Counted from the first letter of the stretch, positions 54,637-63,710 are shown. The stretch: 64,000 bases of DNA from Sva-25 sp037385685 (GCA_037385685.1 JARRMW010000003.1:27092-91091); one strand, 5' to 3'. The notes: generated by a model from the sequence alone, not told the origin. Made by a program: numbers and translations.

Positions 54637-56511
54637 ATGTTTTATGCGCACACCTATGATGTCATCGTCATCGGCGGCGGCCACGCCGGTACCGAGGCCG
54701 CGCTTGCGAGTGCGCGCATGGGTGCAGACACCCTGTTGCTGACACACAACATCGAAACACTCGGCCAGATGAGCTGCAATCCTGCCATCGGCGGCATCGG
54801 CAAGGGCCATCTGGTCAAGGAGATCGACGCGCTCGGAGGGCTCATGGCCCATGCCGCCGATATTGGCGGCATCCAGTTCCGCGTGCTCAATTCACGCAAG
54901 GGGCCTGCGGTGCGCGCAACCCGCGCCCAGGCTGACCGCCTGCTTTACAAGGCAGTCGTGCGCCAGACGCTCGAGAACCAGCCAAACCTCGATATTTTCC
55001 AGCAACCCGTGACTGATCTCATCGTCGCGAATGACCAGGTGACGGGCGTTGTCACCCAGATGGACCTGAAATTTCAGGCAAAGGCCGTCGTACTGACCGT
55101 CGGCACCTTTCTCGGTGGTCGGATTCATATCGGACTCGAGAACTACGAGGGAGGACGGGCCGGTGACCCGCCTTCCAACCGCCTCGCGAACAGGTTACGC
55201 GAACTGCCTCTCCGCGTTGATCGCCTGAAGACAGGGACGCCGCCACGTATCGACAGCCGTACGATCGACTTTTCTCTCATGGACGAGCAGCCCGGCGATT
55301 TCCCGGTGCCGACCTTCTCTTTCATGGGTAAACCGCAAGAACACCCCGAGCAGGTCAGCTGCTGGATCACGCGCACCAATGAACGCACACACGAGATCAT
55401 CCGCAGCGGCCTCGACCGCTCGCCGATGTACTCGGGTGTCATCGAGGGTGTCGGACCCCGTTACTGCCCCTCGATCGAGGACAAGGTCGTCCGCTTCGCC
55501 GACAAGGATTCGCACCAGATCTTCGTCGAGCCCGAGGGATTGACCGTCAACGAGGTCTACCCCAACGGCATCTCGACCTCGCTGCCGTTCGACGTGCAGA
55601 TGCAGCTGGTCCGGTCGATGCAGGGCTTCGAGAATGCACGCATCACGCGCCCCGGCTACGCCATCGAGTACGACTTTTTCGATCCGCGCGATCTCAAGCC
55701 ATCACTTGAGACCAGGCACATCAGTCACCTTTTCTTCGCCGGACAAATCAACGGCACGACTGGCTACGAGGAAGCCGCTGCCCAGGGACTGCTGGCAGCG
55801 ATCAACGCTGTGCAAAAAATCCGCGAGCAGGATGCCTGGACACCCCGCCGCGACGAGGCCTATATCGGCGTGCTTGTCGATGATCTCGTGACGCTGGGTA
55901 CGCAGGAGCCGTACCGCATGTTCACGAGCCGCGCCGAATTCAGGTTACTGCTGCGCGAGGACAATGCCGATTTGCGCCTGACAGAGAAAGGCCGGGAACT
56001 CGGGCTTGTCGATGACGTACGCTGGCAGGCATTTTGCGGTAAACGCGAGGCTATCGAGAAGGAGCAGCAGCGTCTGCGAGCACACCTGGTGAGACCAACC
56101 GACCTCACTCAGGAACAGGCGCACGAGCTTCTCAATGACGAACTGCGACGCGAAACGAGAGCCCTTGACCTGCTCACACGCCCCCAGGTTGATTACCGGA
56201 ATCTCATGACCATCGAGGGTGTTGGCCCGGGACACCCGGATCCAAAAGTCGCCGAGCAGGTCGAGATCCAGGCGAAATATGCCGGCTACATCGACCGCCA
56301 GCATCTCGAAATCGCGCGAACCCGCGAGAGTGCCGGCATGCATCTCCCCGAGGACTTCGATTACTCGCGGGTTCATGGACTCTCGGCGGAGCTACGGGAG
56401 AAATTCGAGCGGCACAAGCCCTCAACAGTCGGCCAGGCTGCAAGAATCCCCGGCGTGACCCCGGCGGCAGTCTCTTTGCTGGTCATCCACCTGAAACGCA
56501 AATCCGCGTGA
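54637..56511 (+). CDS. mnmG: tRNA uridine-5-carboxymethylaminomethyl modification enzyme MnmG
   Basis: A 624-residue FAD enzyme that with MnmE modifies U34 of certain tRNAs. FAD-binding VIVIGGGHAGTEAALASARM opens the protein. Then come SCNPAIGGIGKGHLVKEIDA, VLTVGTFLGGRIHIG, DRLKTGTPPRID, and near the end IEGVGPGHPDPKVAEQVEI and LSAELREKFERHKP. Length matches E. coli (629). The usual neighbour rsmG follows after 136 bases. Confidence 0.97.
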   Translation: MFYAHTYDVIVIGGGHAGTEAALASARMGADTLLLTHNIETLGQMSCNPAIGGIGKGHLVKEIDALGGLMAHAADIGGIQFRVLNSRKGPAVRATRAQADRLLYKAVVRQTLENQPNLDIFQQPVTDLIVANDQVTGVVTQMDLKFQAKAVVLTVGTFLGGRIHIGLENYEGGRAGDPPSNRLANRLRELPLRVDRLKTGTPPRIDSRTIDFSLMDEQPGDFPVPTFSFMGKPQEHPEQVSCWITRTNERTHEIIRSGLDRSPMYSGVIEGVGPRYCPSIEDKVVRFADKDSHQIFVEPEGLTVNEVYPNGISTSLPFDVQMQLVRSMQGFENARITRPGYAIEYDFFDPRDLKPSLETRHISHLFFAGQINGTTGYEEAAAQGLLAAINAVQKIREQDAWTPRRDEAYIGVLVDDLVTLGTQEPYRMFTSRAEFRLLLREDNADLRLTEKGRELGLVDDVRWQAFCGKREAIEKEQQRLRAHLVRPTDLTQEQAHELLNDELRRETRALDLLTRPQVDYRNLMTIEGVGPGHPDPKVAEQVEIQAKYAGYIDRQHLEIARTRESAGMHLPEDFDYSRVHGLSAELREKFERHKPSTVGQAARIPGVTPAAVSLLVIHLKRKSA

Positions 56512-56647
56512 GCAACTCCAGCAACAGAGGCATATGCCGCTCACAGGATACAGAAACCACTCGATCAGCGGAGGACCATGCCATGGAAAGGCAACGGGCC
56601 GTCCGCATAATCATTTGACAGGGATGGACCGGTAACCGGATCAGGGG

Positions 56648-57280
56648 ATGACGGAGCGAATCGAAGAACTCACGAAGGGCGCTGCGCAGCTCGGAATAAC
56701 GCTCGACAATGAGACAGCCGGCAAACTGCTCGCCTATCTCGACCTGCTTTACAAGTGGAACAGGGCCTACAACCTGACGGCGATCAGGGACGAGAAGAAG
56801 GCGATTGCGCTGCAGCTGCTCGATTCACTCTCGCTGCTTCCCTTCATCGGCGAAGGCCCGTTACTGGACATTGGCAGCGGTGGGGGCCTGCCCGGCATCC
56901 CGATTGCGATCTGCCGCCCTGAACAACCGGTCACACTGCTGGATAGCAACGGCAAGAAGACCCGCTTTCTGAGCCAGGCCAGGGTTGAGCTCGGACTGGA
57001 TAACGTGCAAGTCGTCAACGAACGCATCGAAGCGTGGCGTCCCGGGACACTGCCGGGAATCATCACGTCGCGCGCTTTTGCGAGCCTTGACCAGATACTC
57101 GACTGGTGCCGGCACCTGCTGACGCCCGAAACGAGACTCGTGGCGATGAAAGGACAATACCCGCAACTGGAACTCGACGAGATCAGTGAGCGCAACCTGG
57201 AGATCGAGGTCGAGCAGGTTTCGATTCCCGGCATCGATGCACAACGCCACATCGTAATCATTCACGGCTTTTCCATGTGA
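56648..57280 (+). CDS. rsmG: 16S rRNA (guanine527-N7)-methyltransferase
   Basis: A 210-residue methyltransferase of 16S rRNA. The N-terminal helix LLAYLDLLYKWNRAYNLTAI is family-specific. Motif I is GPLLDIGSGGGLPGIPIAI, followed by VTLLDSNGKKTRFLSQA and IITSRAFASLDQIL. It sits behind mnmG as in most proteobacteria. The parA/parB pair that normally follows is not here. Confidence 0.95.
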   Translation: MTERIEELTKGAAQLGITLDNETAGKLLAYLDLLYKWNRAYNLTAIRDEKKAIALQLLDSLSLLPFIGEGPLLDIGSGGGLPGIPIAICRPEQPVTLLDSNGKKTRFLSQARVELGLDNVQVVNERIEAWRPGTLPGIITSRAFASLDQILDWCRHLLTPETRLVAMKGQYPQLELDEISERNLEIEVEQVSIPGIDAQRHIVIIHGFSM

Positions 57281-57313
57281 TAGCATAGCGACGTCCAGAG
57301 AACGGATGCAGGC

Positions 57314-57964
57314 ATGAGCAAGGCACCTTTCAGCAACAAACCCGGCAGGCACGAGCGGCATCTTCTGCGCAAGCTCGACAATCCCCTCTTTCCTCGCCCG
57401 GTCATCGCCCCTTCTGACGAGGAGATCCTGGAGGCTCAGCGTCTGGATCACGAAGAGCTGCTCGCCTATATCACCGAACTGCGACAGCTCGTCCAGCAGG
57501 CCATCGAACTGAAGCCCAACGAGGAGAGCCAGGTGATCCTTGATCTCAAGGCTGAGCTCGACAAGTCCTACGAGAAGGCCTGTACCATGGCTGACGAGCA
57601 GGAGGGGAACAAGCAGGCCATCCATCAGCTCATCAACGTCATCATGCGCACCATCCGCGTCAATGCCGCGGGCGATCCGGAGGCGGAGCAACAGCTCAAC
57701 GAGGAGGAACAGGCGCGGGCCCTGCATTTCACCCTGCTGGAACAGCGCATCGTCCCCGACCTGCTCGACCCCGACACGCTCATCCAGGAGGACGAACTGG
57801 TCCCGTGCCTGCTCGGCGAATCGGAAGAGGGTCTCGCGGCAGCCCTCGAGCTGTTCGATCAAGAGCAACGCGCGCAACTCGTGGCAAAGGCAGAACAGCT
57901 TGTCGAGGCGATGGACTCTCCATCGAGGGAAGTTCTTGCACGCCTGGCGCAACTCAGGGACTGA
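57314..57964 (+). CDS. uncharacterised acidic helical protein downstream of rsmG
   Basis: A 216-residue soluble protein rich in Glu, Leu and Gln, predicted almost fully helical: EAQRLDHEELLAYITELRQL, SYEKACTMADEQEGNKQAIH, QLINVIMRTIRVNA, QRIVPDLLDPDTLIQEDELV. The N-terminus is basic (NKPGRHERHLLRKL) and the rest acidic. No motif is recognised. The start has no strong ribosome-binding site but the frame shows consistent coding composition. It is 33 bases after rsmG and likely co-transcribed with it. Confidence 0.65.
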   Translation: MSKAPFSNKPGRHERHLLRKLDNPLFPRPVIAPSDEEILEAQRLDHEELLAYITELRQLVQQAIELKPNEESQVILDLKAELDKSYEKACTMADEQEGNKQAIHQLINVIMRTIRVNAAGDPEAEQQLNEEEQARALHFTLLEQRIVPDLLDPDTLIQEDELVPCLLGESEEGLAAALELFDQEQRAQLVAKAEQLVEAMDSPSREVLARLAQLRD

Positions 57965-58008
57965 CAGCCTCCGACCCCGTTATCCCGCTTCAGGGCTTCG
58001 AACAGGCA

Positions 58009-58896
58009 TCAACCTTGCTTTACACTGCGCCGGTTGTTGAAAATCAATCCGGTCGTGAGCCCGACACCCAGCAAAATCAGCAGGCAGCCTGCCACCATCG
58101 ACAAGCTGATCTGTTCCTCAAGAAAAAGCCATCCCCAGAAAAGCCCGAAAACCGGGATCAGGTAAGTGACAGTCAGGGTCTTTGTCGGACCGACCTGGCT
58201 GATAAGCTTGAAATAGATGACATAAGCGATACCGGTCGAGGCGATACCCAGCAGGACAACACTCCACCAGGCTTTCACCGATGGCATCTGTTCGGGAACT
58301 GCAAACAGCGCGAGCGGCAGGAGTGAGGCTGCCGCGAAAAGCTGGCTCAGCGTTGCCAGCGTCAGCGGATGCACCTCCGCAAGGTAACGCTTCGTTGTCG
58401 TGGCGGCCATGGCATAGAGCAGGGTTGCAGTCAGAGCCGCGGCGACAGCCGTGCCCAGCTGCAGTGTCGGCATCTCTCCCCTGCCCCAGACGAGAACGAA
58501 GACACCGGCAAAACCGATCAAAAGCCCGATGATCCCGGAAGGCTTGAGCCGATCGCCAAGCCAGATCCAGGCAACCAGCGCGCCGAACATCGGCGTCGTG
58601 GCATTCAGAATCGAGGCATAACCTGCCGTGACTGTGAGCGTCGCGTAAGCAATCAGTGCGAACGGCATGGCCGAGCCGATGACGCCCACGAGGGCGATTG
58701 CCGGGACATGCCTGCGTACACCGCGATGACCGTTGTAGAAAAAAAGAAACGGCAGCAGGAAGAGCCCCGCGACAAGCGTTCTGATAGCGATGAGTCCGAC
58801 TGGCCCCATCTCGGGTGCTCCGATTCGCATGAACAGGAAGGAAGCACCCCACAGTGCAGCGAGCACCACGAGTTCCAGCAGTTGCCTCAGGTTCAT
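58009..58896 (-). CDS. EamA/DMT-superfamily transporter
   Basis: A 295-residue inner-membrane protein with ten predicted helices in two EamA repeats. AALWGASFLFMRIGAPEMGP begins the first, and TLLYAMAATTTKRYLAEVHP the second. VTYLIPVFGLFWGWLFLEEQ is the conserved end of the second repeat. Members mostly export amino acids or metabolites; the substrate is unknown. It follows the LysE-type exporter gene by 22 bases on the same strand. Confidence 0.9.
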   Translation of the reverse strand: MNLRQLLELVVLAALWGASFLFMRIGAPEMGPVGLIAIRTLVAGLFLLPFLFFYNGHRGVRRHVPAIALVGVIGSAMPFALIAYATLTVTAGYASILNATTPMFGALVAWIWLGDRLKPSGIIGLLIGFAGVFVLVWGRGEMPTLQLGTAVAAALTATLLYAMAATTTKRYLAEVHPLTLATLSQLFAAASLLPLALFAVPEQMPSVKAWWSVVLLGIASTGIAYVIYFKLISQVGPTKTLTVTYLIPVFGLFWGWLFLEEQISLSMVAGCLLILLGVGLTTGLIFNNRRSVKQG

Positions 58897-58918
58897 GTGC
58901 AGAATCCCGCGGTCTGGC

Positions 58919-59533
58919 TCAGCTCTTGATGATCAGCACGCTGCCAGTCGCCAACATGACACCACCGGCTGTGCGATTCATGATGCGCTTTGCCCTGCTG
59001 CTGCGCAACAGTTCACGCGCACGGGCTGCACTCCACGCGTAAACCAGCATGACGCTGGCAAGCACTAGGGAAACAACGGTTGCGACGATCACCACGTCGC
59101 CCGTGCTCAATGTTGTCAGGTCCAGGAACGTTGGCAGGAAACCGAGGTAGAAGAGAATCACCTTGGGATTGCCGAGCGTGATCACCAGCCCGCTCAGGAA
59201 ATTCTGTTTCCAGGAGAGCTCGCGAACGCCATGGACCTCGATGGCTTTCGGCTTGCTGTTCCATATCCGCACACCGAGCCAGACCAGGTAGAGCCCGCCG
59301 GCGATTTTCACGAACAGGAAAAAGTCGCCAAGCAGCTCGGCAAAGGAGGCCAGGCCGTAGATTGCCAGCAGCAGGAAGACCAGGTCACCCGTGACGATCC
59401 CTGCAACAACAACAGCCGCGTGGCCAAAGCCCGAGGCCAGCGAACGGGCGACGGTCGCAAAGACCCCGGGACCGGGTGTTGCGGCCAGCAAAAACATGGC
59501 GCCCGCCAGCGCCAGTATGGAAACCAGTGTCAT
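58919..59533 (-). CDS. LysE/RhtB-family amino-acid exporter
   Basis: A 204-residue membrane protein with six helices of the LysE/RhtB family. Signature segments: ILALAGAMFLLAATPGPGVF, GIVTGDLVFLLLAIYGLASF, GGLYLVWLGVRIW, and FLSGLVITLGNPKVILFYLG. Family members export homoserine, threonine, lysine or similar compounds. The EamA gene follows in the same orientation, so the two may form an export pair. Confidence 0.92.
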   Translation of the reverse strand: MTLVSILALAGAMFLLAATPGPGVFATVARSLASGFGHAAVVVAGIVTGDLVFLLLAIYGLASFAELLGDFFLFVKIAGGLYLVWLGVRIWNSKPKAIEVHGVRELSWKQNFLSGLVITLGNPKVILFYLGFLPTFLDLTTLSTGDVVIVATVVSLVLASVMLVYAWSAARARELLRSSRAKRIMNRTAGGVMLATGSVLIIKS

Positions 59534-59757
59534 GCGATCACTCCAGGATCTGTGCAGTCAATCGTGCGGCTCGGCAATGAGCGCACTATATCGCCTTCGC
59601 GCTCGCCATGCCCGTCTCGTTCGGCTGTACAGGGAAACGTCCTGTGTAGCTGGATATGAGCGAATGTCGGCCATTGCCGACGTCATCTGCTTACTTCTTC
59701 GAAAACAAGACCGTTTGCGCATGGATGACCTCGGTCCGGCCCAGAGCGCGACAGGGA

Positions 59758-60141
59758 CTACCCGGGTAACAGTTCGCCATCGATGTAGAGCCATTGCCCG
59801 TTCTTCTTCACAAAGCGGCTGATCTCGTGCAGACGGTGACCACGCCCATCGATCTTGTAGCGTGCGACGAACTCCACGATGCCGTCATCGTCATCCACGC
59901 CGCCCTTTTCCACGCGCCTGATCTTGAGCCCAAGCCAGCGGACCTTGTCGTCCGTCTCGATAGATGCCGGCCGCGTCGACGCATGCCATGTCTTCTCAAG
60001 ATAGCGGACATCGTTCAGCGTGAAGGCTGTATAGCGCGATCGCATCAGCTGTCCGGCAGTTTCCGGCTTCTCGCCACCATCGATGAAACGACCACAGCAA
60101 CTCTCGTAATCCAGACCGGACGCGCAGGGACAAGACGACAT
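59758..60141 (-). CDS. ychJ: YchJ-family SEC-C motif protein
   Basis: A 127-residue protein of the UPF0225/YchJ family. The N-terminal SEC-C zinc-binding motif SSCPCASGLDYESCCGRFID is followed by MRSRYTAFTLNDVRYLEKTW, with a cystatin/NTF2-like domain (EFVARYKIDGRGHRLHEISR). The start codon immediately follows the stop of the spermidine-synthase-like gene. Function unknown; SEC-C proteins bind zinc and sometimes protein-export factors. Confidence 0.92.
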   Translation of the reverse strand: MSSCPCASGLDYESCCGRFIDGGEKPETAGQLMRSRYTAFTLNDVRYLEKTWHASTRPASIETDDKVRWLGLKIRRVEKGGVDDDDGIVEFVARYKIDGRGHRLHEISRFVKKNGQWLYIDGELLPG

Positions 60142-61653
60142 CTAGCGCCCCAGATCTCCGGTGAGAAGCTCGGAAAGCAAACGCTCGACCGGCACATAAT
60201 CGTCGGTCAGTAGCGGGAGGTCGTCCAAATCGGTTCCGGTGGACAGTGCGGGTTCGGTGATGTTAATCCACTGGCGGCCAAAACGTTTGTCGACAATTCG
60301 CTCAGGCATCGCGTCACTGTTGTTATGTGCTGAAACAATATAGGTCATGCGCGTTGGCTGGTCACTGACATGGTCGAGCCAGATATCGACATGATCGAAC
60401 TCCTGCCGCATCGTTTTGTAGAGACTCTTCAGCAACTTGGCATCCGGAAAGCCGTCAACCAGGTTCATGAGATACAGACCGTCCGGCTTGAGTCTGCTCT
60501 TGACCAGCGCGGCGAACTCCCGGGTCAGCAGGTGATAGGGCACCGAGATGTCGTGGAAGACATCACCAACAACCACGTCAAACATCTTCGCGGGCTGCTT
60601 CGCCAGCGCAACACGCGCATCCTCGTGGATAATCTCCATGCTGGAGGTATCGAGATAGAGCTTGTCCCTTGCGATTTGCGTGACGGCCGGGTCGATCTCG
60701 GCAACCACGACCCTTGCATCCGGCTTGTAACGATTCACGGCACGTGGCAGCGTGTAGGCGCCCCCACCCGCAAAGAACCAGGCGGGACTGTCACTGTTCT
60801 GCGTATGCCTGCGCCCCAACTGATCGATCAGGTGCAGGTAAGGCGCTGCAATCAGTTCCGGGTCCTCACGGTGGTTGGTGCTGTGTTTCAGGTGATCCAG
60901 TATCAGCGCGCGCGCTTCACCATAGGGGACCTCACCATTGGCGTCGACAATACGCATGCAGAAATAGCGGCTCTCGACATCGCAGGGGCTGGCATAGCCG
61001 ATCGGCGACTGCACCAGAATCAAAAACAGGACCAGCCCCGTCGCAGAGGCGATGACATGTGCTTTTTTCAGCAAGGGGACTGCGAGAACAGCGAGTGCGA
61101 TCGCCGAGGCCAGCACCAGGTTGCGGCTGCCGAACCACTGCACGAGCCAGAAGCCGGTCGCGAACGTTCCGAAAATGCTGCCAAGTGCTGCAAGTGCATG
61201 CATCATGCCGATGATATGTCCCGTGCGTTCGGAGTGCTGCAACGCGAGCGTCGTCAGCAGCGGCGTGACAATTCCGAGCAGCAGGGCCGGCAAAAAGAAA
61301 AGCGCCATGGTCAGTACAAGACTGGAGCCTGCGAGGCTCAGTTCACTGGTTTGAATCGGGCCGGCGATGCGTGGAAGTATCAGCAGAATCATGAAGGCGC
61401 TTGCGGCGGCGGCCAGCAGAACGTATCCCGCAGCACGCTGTGATGCATCCCTGTCGGCCATGACACCACCGATCCAGTTGCCGATCGAAAGACCTGCGAG
61501 GACGGTGCCGATGATGGCTGTCCAGGAGTAGAGCGAGACACCCACGAAAGGCGCGATGAGCCGTGCCGCAACCATCTCGAGCACGAGTACCAGTGCCGAT
61601 GAGAGAAAGATGATCGTGGCGTAGAGTGCAATGGTGCGGGTGTCTGTTTTCAT
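60142..61653 (-). CDS. fused membrane/spermidine-synthase-like protein
   Basis: A 503-residue protein. Residues 1-205 form about seven membrane helices (IALYATIIFLSSALVLVLEM; ARLIAPFVGVSLYSWTAIIG). The C-terminal half is a spermidine-synthase-like Rossmann domain with SPAWFFAGGGAYTLPRAVNR, VVVAEIDPAVTQIARDKLYL, EDARVALAKQP and FDVVVGDVFHD. The usual active-site Asp is kept in GDVFHD. Such fusions are common in bacteria but few have been assayed; aminopropyl transfer is not certain. The Gly-rich loop lacks the GGGDGG form of true SpeE. It is co-transcribed with ychJ. Confidence 0.88.
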   Translation of the reverse strand: MKTDTRTIALYATIIFLSSALVLVLEMVAARLIAPFVGVSLYSWTAIIGTVLAGLSIGNWIGGVMADRDASQRAAGYVLLAAAASAFMILLILPRIAGPIQTSELSLAGSSLVLTMALFFLPALLLGIVTPLLTTLALQHSERTGHIIGMMHALAALGSIFGTFATGFWLVQWFGSRNLVLASAIALAVLAVPLLKKAHVIASATGLVLFLILVQSPIGYASPCDVESRYFCMRIVDANGEVPYGEARALILDHLKHSTNHREDPELIAAPYLHLIDQLGRRHTQNSDSPAWFFAGGGAYTLPRAVNRYKPDARVVVAEIDPAVTQIARDKLYLDTSSMEIIHEDARVALAKQPAKMFDVVVGDVFHDISVPYHLLTREFAALVKSRLKPDGLYLMNLVDGFPDAKLLKSLYKTMRQEFDHVDIWLDHVSDQPTRMTYIVSAHNNSDAMPERIVDKRFGRQWINITEPALSTGTDLDDLPLLTDDYVPVERLLSELLTGDLGR

Positions 61654-61786
61654 GCAGGCAAGCGGTTGTTTTTCAATCAGACCCTTTTACTGACACAATG
61701 GCCATGTTGCAACCCCAATCAGGAAGAACACGGTTCATCAGGCCCCCGTGGTCTGATTCTTGAGGTGCACAAAACAGCCATTCCGC

Positions 61787-61792
61787 TATAAT
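61787..61792 (+). promoter_or_regulatory. TATAAT -10 element upstream of ilvE
   Basis: Perfect TATAAT 45 bases before the ilvE start. No clear -35 at standard distance; TTGAGG lies 21 bases upstream. Confidence 0.35.
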
Positions 61793-61836
61793 CAGCCGCT
61801 TGTTATTTTCAAAACACAGACTCTGAGGATACTCCG

Positions 61837-62760
61837 ATGACACCCATGTCGGACCGTGACGGCCTGATCTGGCTCGATGGCGAAATGGTCGATTGGCGCG
61901 ATGCCAAGGTGCACGTGCTGACACACACCCTGCACTACGGCATGGGAGTCTTCGAGGGCGTACGCGCCTACAAGGCAGAGAAAGGGACGGCCATCTTCCG
62001 TCTCGACGAACACACCGACCGCCTGTTCCGCTCGGCGCATATCCTCGGCATGGAGATGCCGTTCGACCGCGACACCATCAACAAGGCACAACTCGCAGCC
62101 GTACGCGATAACAATCTCGAATCCGGCTACATTCGCCCGATGGCCTTCTACGGCTCGGAGGGCATGGGCCTGCGGGCAGACAACCTCCGCGTGCACGTCA
62201 TGTGCGCTGCCTGGTCCTGGGGCTCCTACCTTGGCGATGACGGCATGACCAATGGTATTCGGGTGCGCGTCTCCTCATTCACGCGTCACCATGTCAATAT
62301 CACCATGTGCCGCGCCAAGGCCAACGGTAACTACATGAACTCCATGCTGGCGCTCAAGGAAGCTCTCGAGACAGGATACGACGAGGCGCTGTTGCTGGAT
62401 ACGAACGGCTACGTCATGGAAGGCAGCGGCGAGAATCTTTTCATTGTCCGCGACGGCATCATTTACACACCGGACCTGACGTCGGCGCTCGACGGCATCA
62501 CGCGCCGTACCGTCATCCAGCTCGCCGAGGAAGCAAACATCAAGGTTGTCGAGAAGCGCATCACCCGCGACGAGGTCTACATTGCCGACGAGGCTTTCTT
62601 CACCGGGACTGCCGCCGAGGTCACCCCTATCCGTGAGCTCGATGGCCGTAAAATCGGCTCCGGTACACGCGGGCCGATCACGGAAAAGCTGCAGGCGAAA
62701 TATTTCGACGTGGTCCATGGTCGCAGCCCGGTTCACGAGGAGTGGCTGACCTACGTTTGA
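61837..62760 (+). CDS. ilvE: branched-chain amino-acid aminotransferase
   Basis: A 307-residue fold-type IV PLP enzyme that transaminates leucine, isoleucine and valine with 2-oxoglutarate. TLHYGMGVFEGVRAYKAEKG, the PLP-binding Lys in MCRAKANGNYMNSMLA, EALLLDTNGYVMEGSGENLF and AEVTPIRELDGRKIGSGTRG are characteristic. The start has GAGGAT in good position. Length matches E. coli IlvE (309). It ends at a hairpin. Glutamate from gltBD is its amino donor. Confidence 0.96.
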   Translation: MTPMSDRDGLIWLDGEMVDWRDAKVHVLTHTLHYGMGVFEGVRAYKAEKGTAIFRLDEHTDRLFRSAHILGMEMPFDRDTINKAQLAAVRDNNLESGYIRPMAFYGSEGMGLRADNLRVHVMCAAWSWGSYLGDDGMTNGIRVRVSSFTRHHVNITMCRAKANGNYMNSMLALKEALETGYDEALLLDTNGYVMEGSGENLFIVRDGIIYTPDLTSALDGITRRTVIQLAEEANIKVVEKRITRDEVYIADEAFFTGTAAEVTPIRELDGRKIGSGTRGPITEKLQAKYFDVVHGRSPVHEEWLTYV

Positions 62761-62765
62761 TGTCG

Positions 62766-62798
62766 ATGCGGGTGACGACCCGCATGGGACCTCTCTTT
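62766..62798 (+). terminator. hairpin after ilvE
   Basis: ATGCGGGT-gacg-ACCCGCAT (62766-62785), perfect 8-bp stem five bases after the stop, followed by the pyrimidine-rich CTCTCTTTTC. A likely terminator. Confidence 0.55.
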
Positions 62799-62809
62799 TC
62801 TGATCACCT

Positions 62810-62866
62810 CTTTTTCAAATCGCGTCGCGATGAGTTTTATTTTGACGCGGGCGGCGGCCCGCACGC
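62810..62866. repeat. intergenic repeat copy B with GC hairpin
   Basis: CTTTTTCAAATCGCGTCGCGA (62810-62830), matching copy A near 50.2 kb, followed at 62847-62862 by GCGGGC-ggcg-GCCCGC. As in copy A, the word is trailed by a GC-rich stem. Confidence 0.5.
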
Positions 62867-62870
62867 GCCT

Positions 62871-62899
62871 TACTTTTCTTTGGGCAAGCAAAGAGAAGT
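62871..62899. repeat. palindromic ACTTTTCTTTG/CAAAGAGAAGT element
   Basis: ACTTTTCTTTG (62872-62882), six bases, then CAAAGAGAAGT (62889-62899), complementary except at one position. It resembles widespread intergenic palindromes of proteobacteria and has no T-run. Confidence 0.5.
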
Positions 62900-63001
62900 C
62901 CGGTGAGCGCCGCTGCGCGCATCTAAAGATCAGGGGACTGAATCAAAACGACTCCGTCCCTGAAATGGATACCAATCAGGACGGCAGGATGAAAGCAAGC
63001 A

Positions 63002-63688
63002 TTACGGAAAACGCCGTAACGTCTCCCAGCCGTCACCATCCCGGATAAAACAGACCCTGTCGTGCAGACGGTTGGCACGCCCCTGCCAGAACTCGAAATA
63101 GTCCGGCCTGAGACGGTAGCCACCCCAGAAGTCCGGCAGTGGCACTTCCTGCCCCTCGAAGCGCTCAGCGATCTCCTTTTCGCGCCGTTCCAGCTCGTGG
63201 CGCCCGATCAGCGGCTGACTTTGCCGTGACGCCCAGGCACCGATCTGGCTACCCCGGATGCGTGTCCTGAAATAGTCGAGCGACTCTTGCATGGGCACGC
63301 GCTCGACGCGCCCCTCGATACGTACCTGTCGCTGGAGCTGGGTCCAGTGAAACAGCAGTGCGGCCTGCGGGTTGATATCAAGCTCGCCTGCCTTGCGGCT
63401 GCCATAGTTCGTGAAGAAGACGAAACCGTCTTTGTCGAAACTCTTCATGAGCACCATACGGGACGACGGCTTGCCGCTGCTGTCTGCCGTGGAGAGTGCC
63501 ATTGCTTCCGGCATGAGCAAACCGGCATCGTCAGCGACCCTGAACCACTCTCCAAAGAAATCGAAAGGATCGCGCTGCTCCGCATCGTGCGGCATACCCA
63601 GCACGACCCCCTTGCCGAAGGAAAAGGTTCTTCTGAGAAAGTCGATCAGTCGCATCATTGCCGCCATAGGGCCGGGACGGTTATACAT
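63002..63688 (-). CDS. pdxH: pyridoxamine/pyridoxine 5'-phosphate oxidase
   Basis: A 228-residue FMN enzyme making pyridoxal 5'-phosphate. Conserved segments are SSRMVLMKSFDKDGFVFFTN with YGSRKAGEL, LFHWTQLQRQVRIEGRVERV, SQIGAWASRQSQPL, and the C-terminal DFWGGYRLRPDYFEFWQG with RANRLHDR, which bind FMN and substrate. The N-terminal 25 residues differ from E. coli PdxH, and internal ATGs at codons 8, 11 and 12 are alternative starts. It is divergent from moaB across 55 bases. It serves PLP enzymes such as ilvE. Confidence 0.94.
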   Translation of the reverse strand: MYNRPGPMAAMMRLIDFLRRTFSFGKGVVLGMPHDAEQRDPFDFFGEWFRVADDAGLLMPEAMALSTADSSGKPSSRMVLMKSFDKDGFVFFTNYGSRKAGELDINPQAALLFHWTQLQRQVRIEGRVERVPMQESLDYFRTRIRGSQIGAWASRQSQPLIGRHELERREKEIAERFEGQEVPLPDFWGGYRLRPDYFEFWQGRANRLHDRVCFIRDGDGWETLRRFP

Positions 63689-63704
63689 CGCACCCGGGGA
63701 AGAA

Positions 63705-63710
63705 TATAAT
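63705..63710 (+). promoter_or_regulatory. TATAAT -10 element for moaB
   Basis: TATAAT 33 bases before the moaB start in the pdxH-moaB divergent spacer. The upstream -35 is not clear. Confidence 0.35.

Noticed and set aside
54563..56647. Origin region beside mnmG/rsmG
   Set aside because: Spacers are short, no DnaA-box cluster or AT-rich unwinding tract, and parAB are absent.
59534..59757. Small minus-strand frame between the LysE-type and YchJ genes
   Set aside because: Arg/Ser-rich, no ribosome-binding site, no conserved motif.
60370..61443. 357-codon plus-strand frame
   Set aside because: Antisense to the membrane/spermidine-synthase-like gene; Gln/Arg-rich shadow composition.
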